A stretch of 64,000 nt of DNA from Glutamicibacter uratoxydans (GTDB lineage Bacteria > Actinomycetota > Actinomycetes > Actinomycetales > Micrococcaceae). The DNA lies in the NCBI RefSeq assembly GCF_006539925.1, contig NZ_BJNY01000002.1:248001-312000 (forward strand), read 5' to 3'. Both the position numbers and the translations under genes were made by a program. Positions 41,667 to 50,459 of this stretch are shown here, piece by piece. The first letter of the stretch is position 1. Every line of letters starts with the position of its first letter. The notes beneath the pieces are model-generated. The model had not been told where the DNA came from. It did no database searches and worked only from the letters and a program-made list of their open reading frames with translations.

Positions 41667-43352
41667 CTAGGAGAGGCCTACCGCGTTGCCCTGCGCATCC
41701 ACGTCCATGTGCATGGCGGCCGGCACCTTGGGCAGGCCAGGCATCGTGGTGATCACTCCGGTGATCGCAACGATGAACCCAGCACCGGTCTTGGGAATCA
41801 ATTCCCTGACCTGCAGTTGGAATCCTTGGGCTGCTCCCAAGGCCTTGGGGTCATCCGAGAAGGAATACTGGGTCTTGGCGATGCAGACCGGAAGATTGTC
41901 CCACCCATTGTCATGGATCTGTTCCAAGGTGCGCTTGGCTCCAGCAGAATACTCGACGCCCGCAGCTCCATACATCTCGCGTGCCACCGTCAAGATCTTC
42001 TCTTCGACAGGCATGTCCAGCTCATACAGCGGAGCGAAATTCGATGGAACTTCGATGGCCCGCAGCACTGCTGCTGCCAGCTCTCCGGCCCCTTCTCCGC
42101 CTTGGCCCCAGACATCTGCGACAGCGCATTCAATGCCCTGCGATTTGGCCCAATCGGCAACAGCCGCCAATTCTGCATCGGTGTCCGTGGCGAAGCGGTT
42201 GATGCCGATCACCGGCTGGATGCCGAACTTCAAGATGTTCGAAGCGTGCTTTGCGAGGTTCGCCAAGCCTGCCTGCACGGCGGCGACATCCTCGTTGTGC
42301 AGATCTGCAAGCTGCACTCCGCCGTTCATCTTCAGTGCTCGGATGGTCGCCACGACAACTACAGCTGACGGAGGGCAGTCGGCATAGCGGGCCTTGATGT
42401 CCATGAACTTCTCGGCGCCCAGATCGGTGCCGAATCCGGCCTCGGTGACCACGAGATCGGCGAGCGCCCGCGCGGTGTTGGTGGCGATAGCCGAGTTGCA
42501 GCCGTGGGCGATGTTGGCGAAGGGGCCGCCGTGGATGAATGCAGGCGTCCCGCCGATGGTCTGCACCAGGTTCGGCTTGATGGCGTCCTTGAGCAGCAGG
42601 GTCATGGAGCCGGTGGCTCCGATGTCGTCTACCGTGACCGGCTTCTTGTCGTAGGTGTAGCCGATGGTCATGCGGCCAAGTCGTGCGCGCAAGTCTTCCA
42701 GTCCGGTGGCCAGGCAGAAGACCGCCATGACTTCAGAGGCTACGGTGATTTCAAAGCCGGTTTCCCGGGTGACTCCGTCAGAAGGCGAGCCCAAGCCGAT
42801 CACCACGTGGCGCAGGGCGCGGTCGTTCATGTCTATGACGCGCTTGAAAGTAATGCGCTGCGGGTCGATGCCCAGCGCGTTGCCCTGGTGCAGGTGGTTG
42901 TCGATCAAAGCCATCAACAGGTTGTTGGCGCTGGTGATTGCGTGGAAGTCGCCGTTGAAATGTAGGTTGATCTCATCCATCGGCAGCACCTGGGAGTAGC
43001 CGCCGCCGGTCGCTCCGCCCTTCATGCCGAAGCTCGGGCCCACCGATGGCTCGCGCAGCGCGATGATGGTTTTTCTTCCGGTTGCCGCCAGCGCGTCGCC
43101 CAGTCCCACCACCATGGTGGATTTTCCTTCTCCTGCAGGCGTCGGCGACATTCCGCTGACCAAGACCACTTTTCCGAGTCCGACATTTCGCGTGGGCACC
43201 AGTGCCGGGTCTACCTTGGCTTTGAATCTGCCATAGGACTCGACCGCATCTTCCGGGATTCCCGCTGCGGCGGCGATCTGCGTAATTGGCTTGAGCACCG
43301 CGCGGGAAGCAATTCCTAGATCGCTCATGTCGATTTGTGGTGTCTCGGTCAT
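41667..43352 (-). CDS. fhs: Formate-tetrahydrofolate ligase
   Basis: 561 residues, full length. Signatures: P-loop SPTPAGEGKSTMVVGLGDAL, SVGPSFGMKGGATGGGYSQVLPMDEINLHFNGD, NRALR-like DMNDRALRHVVIG, HGGPFANIAHGCNS and TKTQYSFSDDP-type KTQYSFSDDPKALGA. Makes 10-formyl-THF from formate, THF and ATP in the cytoplasm. It links one-carbon metabolism to formate-releasing catabolism. The 5' leader holds two candidate hairpins. Confidence 0.97.
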   Translation of the reverse strand: MTETPQIDMSDLGIASRAVLKPITQIAAAAGIPEDAVESYGRFKAKVDPALVPTRNVGLGKVVLVSGMSPTPAGEGKSTMVVGLGDALAATGRKTIIALREPSVGPSFGMKGGATGGGYSQVLPMDEINLHFNGDFHAITSANNLLMALIDNHLHQGNALGIDPQRITFKRVIDMNDRALRHVVIGLGSPSDGVTRETGFEITVASEVMAVFCLATGLEDLRARLGRMTIGYTYDKKPVTVDDIGATGSMTLLLKDAIKPNLVQTIGGTPAFIHGGPFANIAHGCNSAIATNTARALADLVVTEAGFGTDLGAEKFMDIKARYADCPPSAVVVVATIRALKMNGGVQLADLHNEDVAAVQAGLANLAKHASNILKFGIQPVIGINRFATDTDAELAAVADWAKSQGIECAVADVWGQGGEGAGELAAAVLRAIEVPSNFAPLYELDMPVEEKILTVAREMYGAAGVEYSAGAKRTLEQIHDNGWDNLPVCIAKTQYSFSDDPKALGAAQGFQLQVRELIPKTGAGFIVAITGVITTMPGLPKVPAAMHMDVDAQGNAVGLS

Positions 43353-43390
43353 CGTGTGTCCCCTGTCTGTTCTGCAGTATTCCGGGAGTT

Positions 43391-43475
43391 GAGGATGGCC
43401 AAACCTGCTTCGGTTTCCTCGATTAACCTCAAGCTACCACCACTGTGCGAGAAGGGGCAGACCCAGTGTGGTGGT
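43391..43475 (-). other. Candidate structured leader of fhs
   Basis: GAGGA/TCCTC (43391-43395 with 43416-43420) encloses AAACC/GGTTT (43401-43405 with 43412-43416, sharing one base). A second stem pairs ACCACCACTG (43436-43445) with 43464-43475. It lies 40-120 bases upstream of the fhs start. It does not match a tetrahydrofolate or glycine riboswitch consensus that I know. Confidence 0.35.
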
Positions 43476-43535
43476 TCTCCTCCGACTTTCCCCTAGAAAT
43501 GTCGAGATTCGCCAAATACGACTCTGAGCTGACGC

Positions 43536-43567
43536 AAAAGCGCCAGCCCGCAACGGACTGGCGCTTT
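43536..43567 (-). terminator. Terminator of the small lipoprotein gene
   Basis: AAAGCGCCAG pairs with CTGGCGCTTT around an 11-base loop; on the minus strand the stem sits just after the lipoprotein stop and runs into TTTGCG. Confidence 0.75.
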
Positions 43568-43584
43568 ATTGAACTCTTAGTTGT

Positions 43585-44055
43585 CTACTTCTTCGCGAAG
43601 GCTGGGGTGTCGACCGAGCAGTCGACCCGCTCGCCTGGGGCACCGGTGTTCGACGCGATCTCCTTGACTCCGTCGAGCAGGATCTTGCAGGTGGCGGTTG
43701 CACCCTTGCCAGGGGTTGCGCTGACTGCCGCCTTCTTCTCTGCAGTGACAATCGATTCGACGCTCCACGCCGCGGCGCCCTTGGCCTTCTTGTCCGGGGT
43801 GGTTGTCTCGGAAACCGAAGTCTTCTCTACGGAGTCTTCGCCGCGCTTCTCGGCTTCCAGGTACTTCACGTCATTGACCGTCTTGGTGTCGCCGCCGGTG
43901 ACGCTGACTTCATAAGTCACTGACCATGCATCCGAGGTGGACTTCTGGAAATCCTGGACCGCGCTGCAGCCGGTGGCTCCGATGGCAAACGCCAGTGCTG
44001 CGCCGCCAATAGCTGCTGATTTGAATACTCGGTGGCCGGTCTTGGTGCTGGACAT
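43585..44055 (-). CDS. Small secreted lipoprotein, function unknown
   Basis: 156 residues from an ATG with AGGAGATC 7 bases upstream. Signal peptide with lipobox AIGATGC, mature start CSAVQDFQKSTSDAWSVTYEVSV. Lys-rich, one internal Cys pair (ATCKILLDG and VDCSVDT) that could form a disulfide. No enzymatic motif. Similar lipoproteins are common in Arthrobacter-like genomes but I cannot name a family. Confidence 0.75.
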   Translation of the reverse strand: MSSTKTGHRVFKSAAIGGAALAFAIGATGCSAVQDFQKSTSDAWSVTYEVSVTGGDTKTVNDVKYLEAEKRGEDSVEKTSVSETTTPDKKAKGAAAWSVESIVTAEKKAAVSATPGKGATATCKILLDGVKEIASNTGAPGERVDCSVDTPAFAKK

Positions 44056-44289
44056 TGGAGATCTCCTCATGATGTTTGCAAATAGTCTTTGACGGCGCTG
44101 TCGATATCTCCACCCTACAGAAACGCCCTAAAGACCAACTCGATCTCACGAGGGATTATCGCCGGCTGGTTCTCCGCCTACAGTCGGAGGCCGCGCCGTA
44201 CCCGCGCCGCCGTTTTTCTACGGCTGGTAGAATCTTGTGCCGTCAGTGCCCCGCCTGAGGGGCCGCCAGCCAAAGCCCAAGGAGCCACC

Positions 44290-45267
44290 GTGGAGAACCC
44301 CAAACAGCCTGTTACCGCCGCTCCGGCGTCCGGCGCCGACAAGGCTTTTGGGTGGCTCACCCGCCTCATGGCCCTCGCCGGGGTCATCGTCCCGGCCGTG
44401 GCGGCGGCGCTCACCGGGGACATGCTGGTCCACGGGCACCCGCTCTACGCGGTGTTCCTGGGCTCCACCATCCTCATCAGCCTGCTGGTGCTGGTCTTCT
44501 CCTGGCGCCGACCGCTGGCCGCGCCCAAGGGGCTCAAAGCCTTGCGCGTCATCGGCTCCGCCTTCATGGTCCTGCTGCTGGCAGGACTGTGCTGGCTGAT
44601 CCCCGCGGCCGCTGTGCAGCCTGCGCTGGCGGCCATGGACTCGGATGCCACGGTCACCGTCACCGAGACTGCCACCGATATTGTGCTCGCCCCGGCGGGC
44701 GGCGACGGGCAGCTGGGAGTCTTCTTCCAGCCCGGCGCCCTGGTCGATGCCCGCGCCTATGCGGAGGTGCTGCGCCCGCTGGCCGAGTCAGGGCACACGG
44801 TGGTGATCCCCAAGCAGCCACTGAACATTGCGTTCCTTGCCATGACCGCCTTTGAATCGGCGCAGATGAAGCACGAATCAATCGACAAGTGGGTTGTTGG
44901 CGGGCATTCGCTGGGCGGCGTGGCGGCGGCCTCCGATGCCCAGACCTTTGCCTATGACGCCGACCGGCCGGTTGCAGCGCTGCTGCTCTTCGCCTCCTAC
45001 CCCTCGGCCGACATGAGCTCCACCATGCTGCCGGTGCTCTCGATTTCAGGCTCCGAAGACCTGCTGGCCACCGAGGCTGAGATCAAGGAATCCAAGGCCC
45101 TGCTGCCCGCCGATGCAAAGTTCCTTGAAATCGCCGGGGGCACCCATGCATTCTTCGGCGACTACGGCACCCAGGCGGGTGACGGCACCGCAACCATCTC
45201 CCACGACGAAGCCCGCCAGCAGATCTCCCGGGCGGCGGTGGACTTCGCCGCTTCGCTGCGGCAGTAG
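44290..45267 (+). CDS. Membrane-anchored alpha/beta-hydrolase
   Basis: 325 residues from a GTG with AAGGAG 5 bases upstream. Three hydrophobic segments in the first 125 residues (LTRLMALAGVIVPAVAAALTG; LYAVFLGSTILISLLVLVF; VIGSAFMVLLLAGLCWLI) anchor it. The catalytic domain (alpha/beta-hydrolase, PF12695-like) shows LGVFFQPGALVD, nucleophile elbow VVGGHSLGGVAAA with Ser, the acid in ISGSEDLLA and His in GGTHAFFGDYG. The active site should face outside. Substrate unknown. Confidence 0.83.
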   Translation: MENPKQPVTAAPASGADKAFGWLTRLMALAGVIVPAVAAALTGDMLVHGHPLYAVFLGSTILISLLVLVFSWRRPLAAPKGLKALRVIGSAFMVLLLAGLCWLIPAAAVQPALAAMDSDATVTVTETATDIVLAPAGGDGQLGVFFQPGALVDARAYAEVLRPLAESGHTVVIPKQPLNIAFLAMTAFESAQMKHESIDKWVVGGHSLGGVAAASDAQTFAYDADRPVAALLLFASYPSADMSSTMLPVLSISGSEDLLATEAEIKESKALLPADAKFLEIAGGTHAFFGDYGTQAGDGTATISHDEARQQISRAAVDFAASLRQ

Positions 45268-45283
45268 CTTCCACCAAGCAGAG

Positions 45284-45324
45284 AATGCCTCAGGCTCCCA
45301 GCATTGCTGGGAGCCTGAGGCATT
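45284..45324. terminator. Bidirectional terminator
   Basis: 19-base perfect arms (45284-45302 and 45306-45324) with a 3-base loop between convergent hydrolase and heme-oxygenase genes. Confidence 0.85.
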
Positions 45325-45343
45325 TAAGATGCGTTCCGGAGCC

Positions 45344-45640
45344 TTAGAGCTCGACGATCTCGAATTCCATCAGCTCCGCGCCGGTGGCTACCGGCTTCTT
45401 TGCGTCATTGTGGCTGTGCGCGGCATCCGAGCGCTTGGAACGCCAGTTCTCGAAGTCCTCTCGGGTAGCCCACTGGGTGTAGACGAAGTAGCGGTCTTCG
45501 CCGTTGACCGGGCGCAGCAGCTTGAAGCCTTCAAAGCCTGGCTCGGAATCCACCGAGTGCTTGCGGGCGGCAAAGCGCGCTTCTAATTCGGGGCCTGCTT
45601 CGCCCGGAATGGACAGGGCATTAATGACGACAATCGACAT
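45344..45640 (-). CDS. Heme-degrading monooxygenase, MhuD/IsdG type
   Basis: 98 residues, one ABM ferredoxin-like domain that acts as a dimer. The catalytic trio of Mycobacterium MhuD falls at identical positions: Asn7 (VVINAL), Trp66 (FENWRS) and His75 (DAAHSHN). Also EPGFEGFKLLRPVNGEDRYFVYTQW and the C-terminal PVATGAELMEFEIVEL. It opens heme to release iron for nutrition. Single gene; no heme transporter next to it. Confidence 0.92.
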   Translation of the reverse strand: MSIVVINALSIPGEAGPELEARFAARKHSVDSEPGFEGFKLLRPVNGEDRYFVYTQWATREDFENWRSKRSDAAHSHNDAKKPVATGAELMEFEIVEL

Positions 45641-45744
45641 GTCTCACCTTTCGTGACCCGGTATTTTCCGGGTGTGGATGCTACCGATTCCAGCCTACGC
45701 CCGCCGCCTGTGCCAGTACTCAGTACATGACGCACGGAACACCG

Positions 45745-47688
45745 TTACAGCTCCTTGACCGCGTCCTTGAGCAGCTTGGCATACTTGGCGCCCCCGTGCG
45801 GTCCCGGGTGGATGCGGTCAGGGGCCAGGTCGTCCACGCCTGGCGCAACATCCGCCCAGTCGACCACATGGGTGTGCTTCTGCTCCGCTTCCGCCTGCCG
45901 GTACTTCTGGTTGACCGAGTCCACCCAGCTGCGCGGTGCATAGGCAGTGACCAGCAGCAGCTCGCGCCGCGGCCCGATGGCCCTGCGGATCTGCTCCAGC
46001 GCCGAGTCCTGGAAGTCGCCGTTCGTGCCAAGGCCCAGCACCACCACCGGACGCAGCGTGCCTGCCTGCTTCATGGCCCGCAGCTTGGGCAGCACATCCC
46101 ACACCTGGGCTCCGACGCGGGCATCGATGAATATTCCCGGCAGCGCCTTGAGCAGCTGCGGCGAGGAAGCAAGCATCACCGAATCTCCCAGCGCCACCAC
46201 ATCCCTGCCCCGGTACCCGTGCTTTTTCGCGTGCTCCTTCTCGCGGGATGCCGGCTGCCCCGAGTCGCTGGGCTGCACAGACTCAGATTGCGCAGAATCC
46301 GGCTGGACAGGTTCGGGCCGCTTCTCCAACTGCTGCCCGGCAAGCTCCTGCTGGGCGGCCGCCAGCTGCTGCTCCAGCTGGGTCTGCACCGGCGAGTTGG
46401 CCAGCACCATCACGATGCCCACCGGAACCATCATGGCCAGGCTCATGGCCAGAGCCGCCGGAACCATGCGCCGCTGCCCGGAGAACAGCGCCCCGGCAGC
46501 CTGCAGCGCGCCAGATCCCCAGCGGCGCAGGGTGGCCTTGAAACCGTCAGCCAGGATCCGCTGCTCAACGAAATGCCAGGAGGCGGCCGCGGCAAGGAAT
46601 GTCAGCGGAATGGCGCAGAGCACCGCGGCGCTGGGGGCGGTGGCGGGAAAGACCATTTTGCACAGCAGAAGCAGCGGCCAGTGCCAGAGGTACAACCCAT
46701 AGCTGCGATTGCCCACCCAGCGCAGCGGCTGGACGCCCAGCAGCCGGTAGACCCCCGAGCCCGGCGCCCCCAGAACCAGGAGCAGCAGCGCAGCGGCTGC
46801 CGCGAACAATGCCATGCCGCCGCGATAGGCTGCGGCAGATGTATCGGGCAGCAGCGCGATGGCGCAGAGCATGAGGCCGAACAGCAGCGCCGGAACCAGC
46901 TGGCGCATGCCGCGGGACCTGCCCCAGGGCTTGGCGGGCCGGCCATCGGCCCAGGCGGCGGCCGCGGCGCCGAAGAACAGCCCGAAGCCGTGGGTCCAAG
47001 TCCCGAAGTACAGCATGCTAGTGTCCTCGGCCGGGTCGTAGAGCAGCGCCATGGTGGCCGCCGAAGCGCAGGCAAGCAGCAGGATGCACACAGTCAGCCG
47101 GCGCCGGGAGGCCGCCAGCAGCCCCAGCAGGAGCAGCGCCAGCGGCCAGATCAGGTAGAACTGCTCCTCCACCGCCAGCGACCACAGATGCTGGAAATAG
47201 GGAGGGTCCGCCGCGGTGAAGTAGCTGGTGCCGCTGGCGATCTGCATCCAGTTGCTGGTGTAGGTCAGCGCGCCAATCCACTGCGCCCGCAGGTTCGCCG
47301 GCAGGTTCGGACCGGCCGCCAGCGCAAGTGCTGTTGCCCCCAAGAGCATCAGCAGCATGGCCGGCAGCAGCCGCCTGGCCCGCCGCACCCAGAACCCGCC
47401 CAAGCCTCGCAGCGCTGGCGCGCCCCGGTGCTTGAGCAGCCCGGAGGTGATCAGGAACCCGCTGAGCACAAAGAACAGGTCAACGCCCAGGAAGCCGCCG
47501 GGCAGCTGTTCGGGCCACAGGTGGTAGGCCATCACCGCGAGCACGGCGATGCCGCGCAGCCCGTCCAGGGCTGGATTGCGCAAGGGGCGGGCAGGCTGGC
47601 TTTGCGGCAGCGGAGCTTCTGATTTCACTGCATCAATATTTCCCGCCGGCCGCGACGGCGGCCCATCGGTGCGGTGACGGAAATCCAT
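45745..47688 (-). CDS. OatA-like membrane acyltransferase with SGNH domain
   Basis: 647 residues. Residues 35-390 are an acyltransferase-3 domain with about ten membrane helices: ALDGLRGIAVLAVMAYHL (catalytic His), GGFLGVDLFFVLSGFLIT. After a Pro/Gln/Ser linker, a C-terminal SGNH esterase-like domain: VVALGDSVMLASSPQL (Ser), VVLGLGTNGD (Asn) and DRIHPGPHGG (Asp-His). Such proteins O-acetylate peptidoglycan or other surface glycans outside the membrane. Monocistronic and divergent from the lipoprotein/two-component operon. Confidence 0.92.
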   Translation of the reverse strand: MDFRHRTDGPPSRPAGNIDAVKSEAPLPQSQPARPLRNPALDGLRGIAVLAVMAYHLWPEQLPGGFLGVDLFFVLSGFLITSGLLKHRGAPALRGLGGFWVRRARRLLPAMLLMLLGATALALAAGPNLPANLRAQWIGALTYTSNWMQIASGTSYFTAADPPYFQHLWSLAVEEQFYLIWPLALLLLGLLAASRRRLTVCILLLACASAATMALLYDPAEDTSMLYFGTWTHGFGLFFGAAAAAWADGRPAKPWGRSRGMRQLVPALLFGLMLCAIALLPDTSAAAYRGGMALFAAAAALLLLVLGAPGSGVYRLLGVQPLRWVGNRSYGLYLWHWPLLLLCKMVFPATAPSAAVLCAIPLTFLAAAASWHFVEQRILADGFKATLRRWGSGALQAAGALFSGQRRMVPAALAMSLAMMVPVGIVMVLANSPVQTQLEQQLAAAQQELAGQQLEKRPEPVQPDSAQSESVQPSDSGQPASREKEHAKKHGYRGRDVVALGDSVMLASSPQLLKALPGIFIDARVGAQVWDVLPKLRAMKQAGTLRPVVVLGLGTNGDFQDSALEQIRRAIGPRRELLLVTAYAPRSWVDSVNQKYRQAEAEQKHTHVVDWADVAPGVDDLAPDRIHPGPHGGAKYAKLLKDAVKEL

Positions 47689-47790
47689 CGCTTTTGTTAC
47701 ACAAACGACAGGTTCAAAACCGCTGTTTTCCGCAGTTCTCCGGCCATCCGCCGGGCATAATTGGGCTGTACTCCAAGTGAAAGGACCCCC

Positions 47791-48417
47791 GTGGCACTGC
47801 GCAGCGTCATCAGCGTCCTCCTAGCGCTGCTGCTGGGCTCCATGCTCGTCTCCTGCTCCAGCCCTGACGCGCTGCGGGTTGAAGACGATGCCACCAAGGC
47901 CCTGCCGGTGCGCCCGGCCCCCAGCACCCCCAGCGAGCAGGACTATACCCAGTGGGAGAAGCCCTTCGGCCCGGCGGCGGTGCGCAAGCTGCTGCTGGAC
48001 TCCGACCTGTCGTCCCTTGAATCCCAGGGCAGCGACCCGGCGGAGATCCGCGAATACCTGAGCACCTGCGCCAAGTGCATCACCCCTTCTCCCAGCTACG
48101 AGGTGCAGGGCCGGCGCTTCCAGATCTACACGCTGAACACCATGGGCGACGGCTACAGCTTCGCCTCCTTTGTCATCGCTGACCAGGACGGCGCACCTCA
48201 GTTGGCCCTGGCGGTGGGCGGCTCCGACGTCTACCTCAGCGCCGGCAAGGAAGGCAGCCTGGTGGCGCAGGAGGCGGTCTACCGCAGCGAGGATCCCATG
48301 TGCTGCCCTTCGGGCTGGTCGGTGCGGCTCTACCGCTACCAGGACGGCAAGTTCTTCCCGGGAGAAAAGTTCTCCAGTTCCTATGCCCCGACTCCCAGTG
48401 AAGGAAGCAGCCAATGA
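47791..48417 (+). CDS. Lipoprotein coupled to a two-component system
   Basis: 208 residues from a GTG with GAAAGGAC upstream. Signal peptide and lipobox SMLVSC. The mature part has a linker, then a domain with CAKCITPSPSYEVQGRRFQIYTLNTM and DPMCCPSGWSVRLYRYQDGKF; the Cys residues could be redox or disulfide partners. The second half resembles LppP/LprE-like lipoproteins. The stop overlaps the response regulator start (ATGA), implying it belongs to the sensing unit, perhaps as an external signal-binding partner of the kinase. Confidence 0.78.
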   Translation: MALRSVISVLLALLLGSMLVSCSSPDALRVEDDATKALPVRPAPSTPSEQDYTQWEKPFGPAAVRKLLLDSDLSSLESQGSDPAEIREYLSTCAKCITPSPSYEVQGRRFQIYTLNTMGDGYSFASFVIADQDGAPQLALAVGGSDVYLSAGKEGSLVAQEAVYRSEDPMCCPSGWSVRLYRYQDGKFFPGEKFSSSYAPTPSEGSSQ

Positions 48418-49124
48418 CGAACACCGGAATCCGCGTGCTCATGGTTGAAGACGACGAGGTCATCCGCGAAGCCACCGGCATCGGCCTGGCCCGGCTGGGC
48501 TACCAGGTCCAGGGCGTCGGCGACGGGCTGGAAGCGCTGGAGTTGCTGCGCCAGCTGCAGGCCGAAGACCCGGTGGATGCGGTGCTGCTGGATGTCATGC
48601 TGCCCACGATGAACGGCACCCAGGTGTGCCAGCAGCTGCGCGGCTTCAGCAGCGTGCCTGTCATCATGCTCTCCGCCCGCGGCGAAGGCATCGACATGGT
48701 CACCGGGCTGGACGCCGGCGCCGACGACTACCTGGCCAAGCCCTTCGACCTGCAGGTGCTCGACGCCCGGCTGCGTGCGGTGCTGCGCCGCAGCCAGCGC
48801 AGCGCGCAGCCGCCCGCGCCGAAGGCGTCCGAACCTGCCCACGCCCCCGGGCTGTCCATCGACCCGCACCGGCTGGTGGTCAGCCTCGAAGGCCGGCAGA
48901 TCCACCTCACTCCCACCGAGATGCGCATCCTGCTGATGCTCGACCGCGAACCGGGCATGGTGGTGTCCCGCACCGAGATCCTCACCGAGGTCTGGGGCTA
49001 CAGCTGGGATGCCGACCACCGGGTCATCGACGTGCACATGCAGCGCCTGCGCCGCAAGGTCGGGGCCGAGCGCATCGAAACCGTGCGGGGATTCGGTTAC
49101 CGGCTGGCCGGGGGCAGTTCATGA
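48414..49124 (+). CDS. OmpR-family response regulator
   Basis: 236 residues. Receiver: VLMVEDDEVI acidic pair, phospho-acceptor Asp60 in VLLDVMLPTMNG, Thr/Ser switch MLSARG, Lys in YLAKPFD. C-terminal winged helix: IHLTPTEMRILLMLDREPGMVV, RTEILTEVWGY, RVIDVHMQRLRRKVG, ETVRGFGYRL. Overlaps the lipoprotein gene upstream and the kinase gene downstream by 4 bases each. Targets are unknown; adjacent cell-surface genes are candidates. Confidence 0.94.
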   Translation: MTNTGIRVLMVEDDEVIREATGIGLARLGYQVQGVGDGLEALELLRQLQAEDPVDAVLLDVMLPTMNGTQVCQQLRGFSSVPVIMLSARGEGIDMVTGLDAGADDYLAKPFDLQVLDARLRAVLRRSQRSAQPPAPKASEPAHAPGLSIDPHRLVVSLEGRQIHLTPTEMRILLMLDREPGMVVSRTEILTEVWGYSWDADHRVIDVHMQRLRRKVGAERIETVRGFGYRLAGGSS

Positions 49125-50356
49125 GCCTGCGCTGGAAAATCACGCTCATGACGGTGGCGTCCGTGCTGCTCACTCTGGTCGTCTCCGCGCTGCTGGTGCG
49201 CCAGATGATCAACATCTCGGAAGAGCACCGGCTGCGCGACGAGGCAACCGCCTCCCTGCAGCAGGCGGTGAAGATCCTGGATGAGACGGGCATCAGCGTG
49301 CTGGGCGCCGCGGTCAACGATCCCAAGCTTCCCGCCAAGGCGATGCAGGCGGCCCAGTCCGGCCAGGTGGTCACCTACCGCGGCACGCTGGACGGGGCGC
49401 CGGTCATCTTCGCCGCCGCGCCGGTGGAGCTGGGCTCCCAGCCGGCGGTGCTCTCCCTGTCTGTGTCATGGACCAACTCCCTGCAGATGCGCTCAAGCGT
49501 GGATGCGGCCCTGTTCTGGGCGGGCATCGCCACGCTGGTCCTGGTTTCCACCCTCGGCATCCTGCTGGCGACCAAGCTCGTCAAGAGGTTGTGGCTCGGC
49601 GCCCTCGCTGCCCGCACCATCGCTTCCGGGCAGCGCGAGATCGTCGTCGAACAGGCCATCGGCAAACCCTTTGCGGGCAGGGACGAGGTGGACCAGTTCG
49701 CCTCGGCGGTGGATGCCATGGCCGCCGAGCTGAAAGCGAAGATCGCCGCCGAACAGCGCTTCTCTGCAGACCTAGCCCATGAACTGCGCACCCCGCTGAC
49801 CGGGCTCGTCACCGCCGCGAGCCTGCTGGAGCCTTCTCGGCCGGCCGAACTGGTGCAGGACCGGGTGGCCAAGCTGCGCGTCCTGGTCGAGGACCTGTTG
49901 GAGGTTTCGCGCCTTGAATCGGGAGTCGATGCCGCCGAGCTGGTAGAACTGCCATTGGACCAGGCAGTTTCCCAGATCATTGCGCGGATCAGCGGGCGCA
50001 ATGGATCAGCAGTCCAGGAGCTGGAGGTGCAGCTGAACGCCGCCGATTCCAAGGCCTGGATCGATGTCCGACGCCTGGAACGGATCCTTGAGAACATCCT
50101 GAATAATGCGCATGCCCATGGCAAGGGCCCGGTGCTCTTGCGCACCGAGCCTTCACGCATCGAGATCGTGGACCACGGCCCGGGCTTTCCCAACAGCATC
50201 CTCGCCACCGGGCCGGAACGCTTCGTCTCCAAGGGCGGCGGCATTGGGCTGGGCATGACAATTGCCAGCGGCCACGTGGCGGCGATGGGTGCAAAGATGC
50301 ACTTGTCGAACAAGCCCGGAGCCAGCGTAGTGATCACCCTGCGCCAAAGCCGCTGA
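49121..50356 (+). CDS. Membrane sensor histidine kinase
   Basis: 411 residues. TM1 about 7-27 (ITLMTVASVLLTLVVSALLV), an outside domain of about 95 residues, TM2 about 128-150, a HAMP-like linker, HisKA with DLAHELRTPLTGLV (His220), N box ILENILNNAHAHG, G1 IVDHGPGF, G2 KGGGIGLGMTIASGH. Partner of the preceding response regulator by gene overlap. The extracytoplasmic region has no domain I recognise; the coupled lipoprotein may present the signal. Confidence 0.93.
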   Translation: MSLRWKITLMTVASVLLTLVVSALLVRQMINISEEHRLRDEATASLQQAVKILDETGISVLGAAVNDPKLPAKAMQAAQSGQVVTYRGTLDGAPVIFAAAPVELGSQPAVLSLSVSWTNSLQMRSSVDAALFWAGIATLVLVSTLGILLATKLVKRLWLGALAARTIASGQREIVVEQAIGKPFAGRDEVDQFASAVDAMAAELKAKIAAEQRFSADLAHELRTPLTGLVTAASLLEPSRPAELVQDRVAKLRVLVEDLLEVSRLESGVDAAELVELPLDQAVSQIIARISGRNGSAVQELEVQLNAADSKAWIDVRRLERILENILNNAHAHGKGPVLLRTEPSRIEIVDHGPGFPNSILATGPERFVSKGGGIGLGMTIASGHVAAMGAKMHLSNKPGASVVITLRQSR

Positions 50357-50459
50357 GGCAGCAGCACAAGCCAAATCTTCAGATTCCCTCAAGATCCTTG
50401 TTCCTTCCATGCGCTGCCTCGAACCTAGAAGTACGTTCTAGACCAAAGGAGCGCAGGAC

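Noticed and set aside
45727-47622. Long plus-strand frame of 631 codons opposite the acyltransferase
   Set aside because: Arg/Gln/His-rich composition typical of antisense of a GC-rich gene; the minus-strand protein has full acyltransferase and SGNH motifs.
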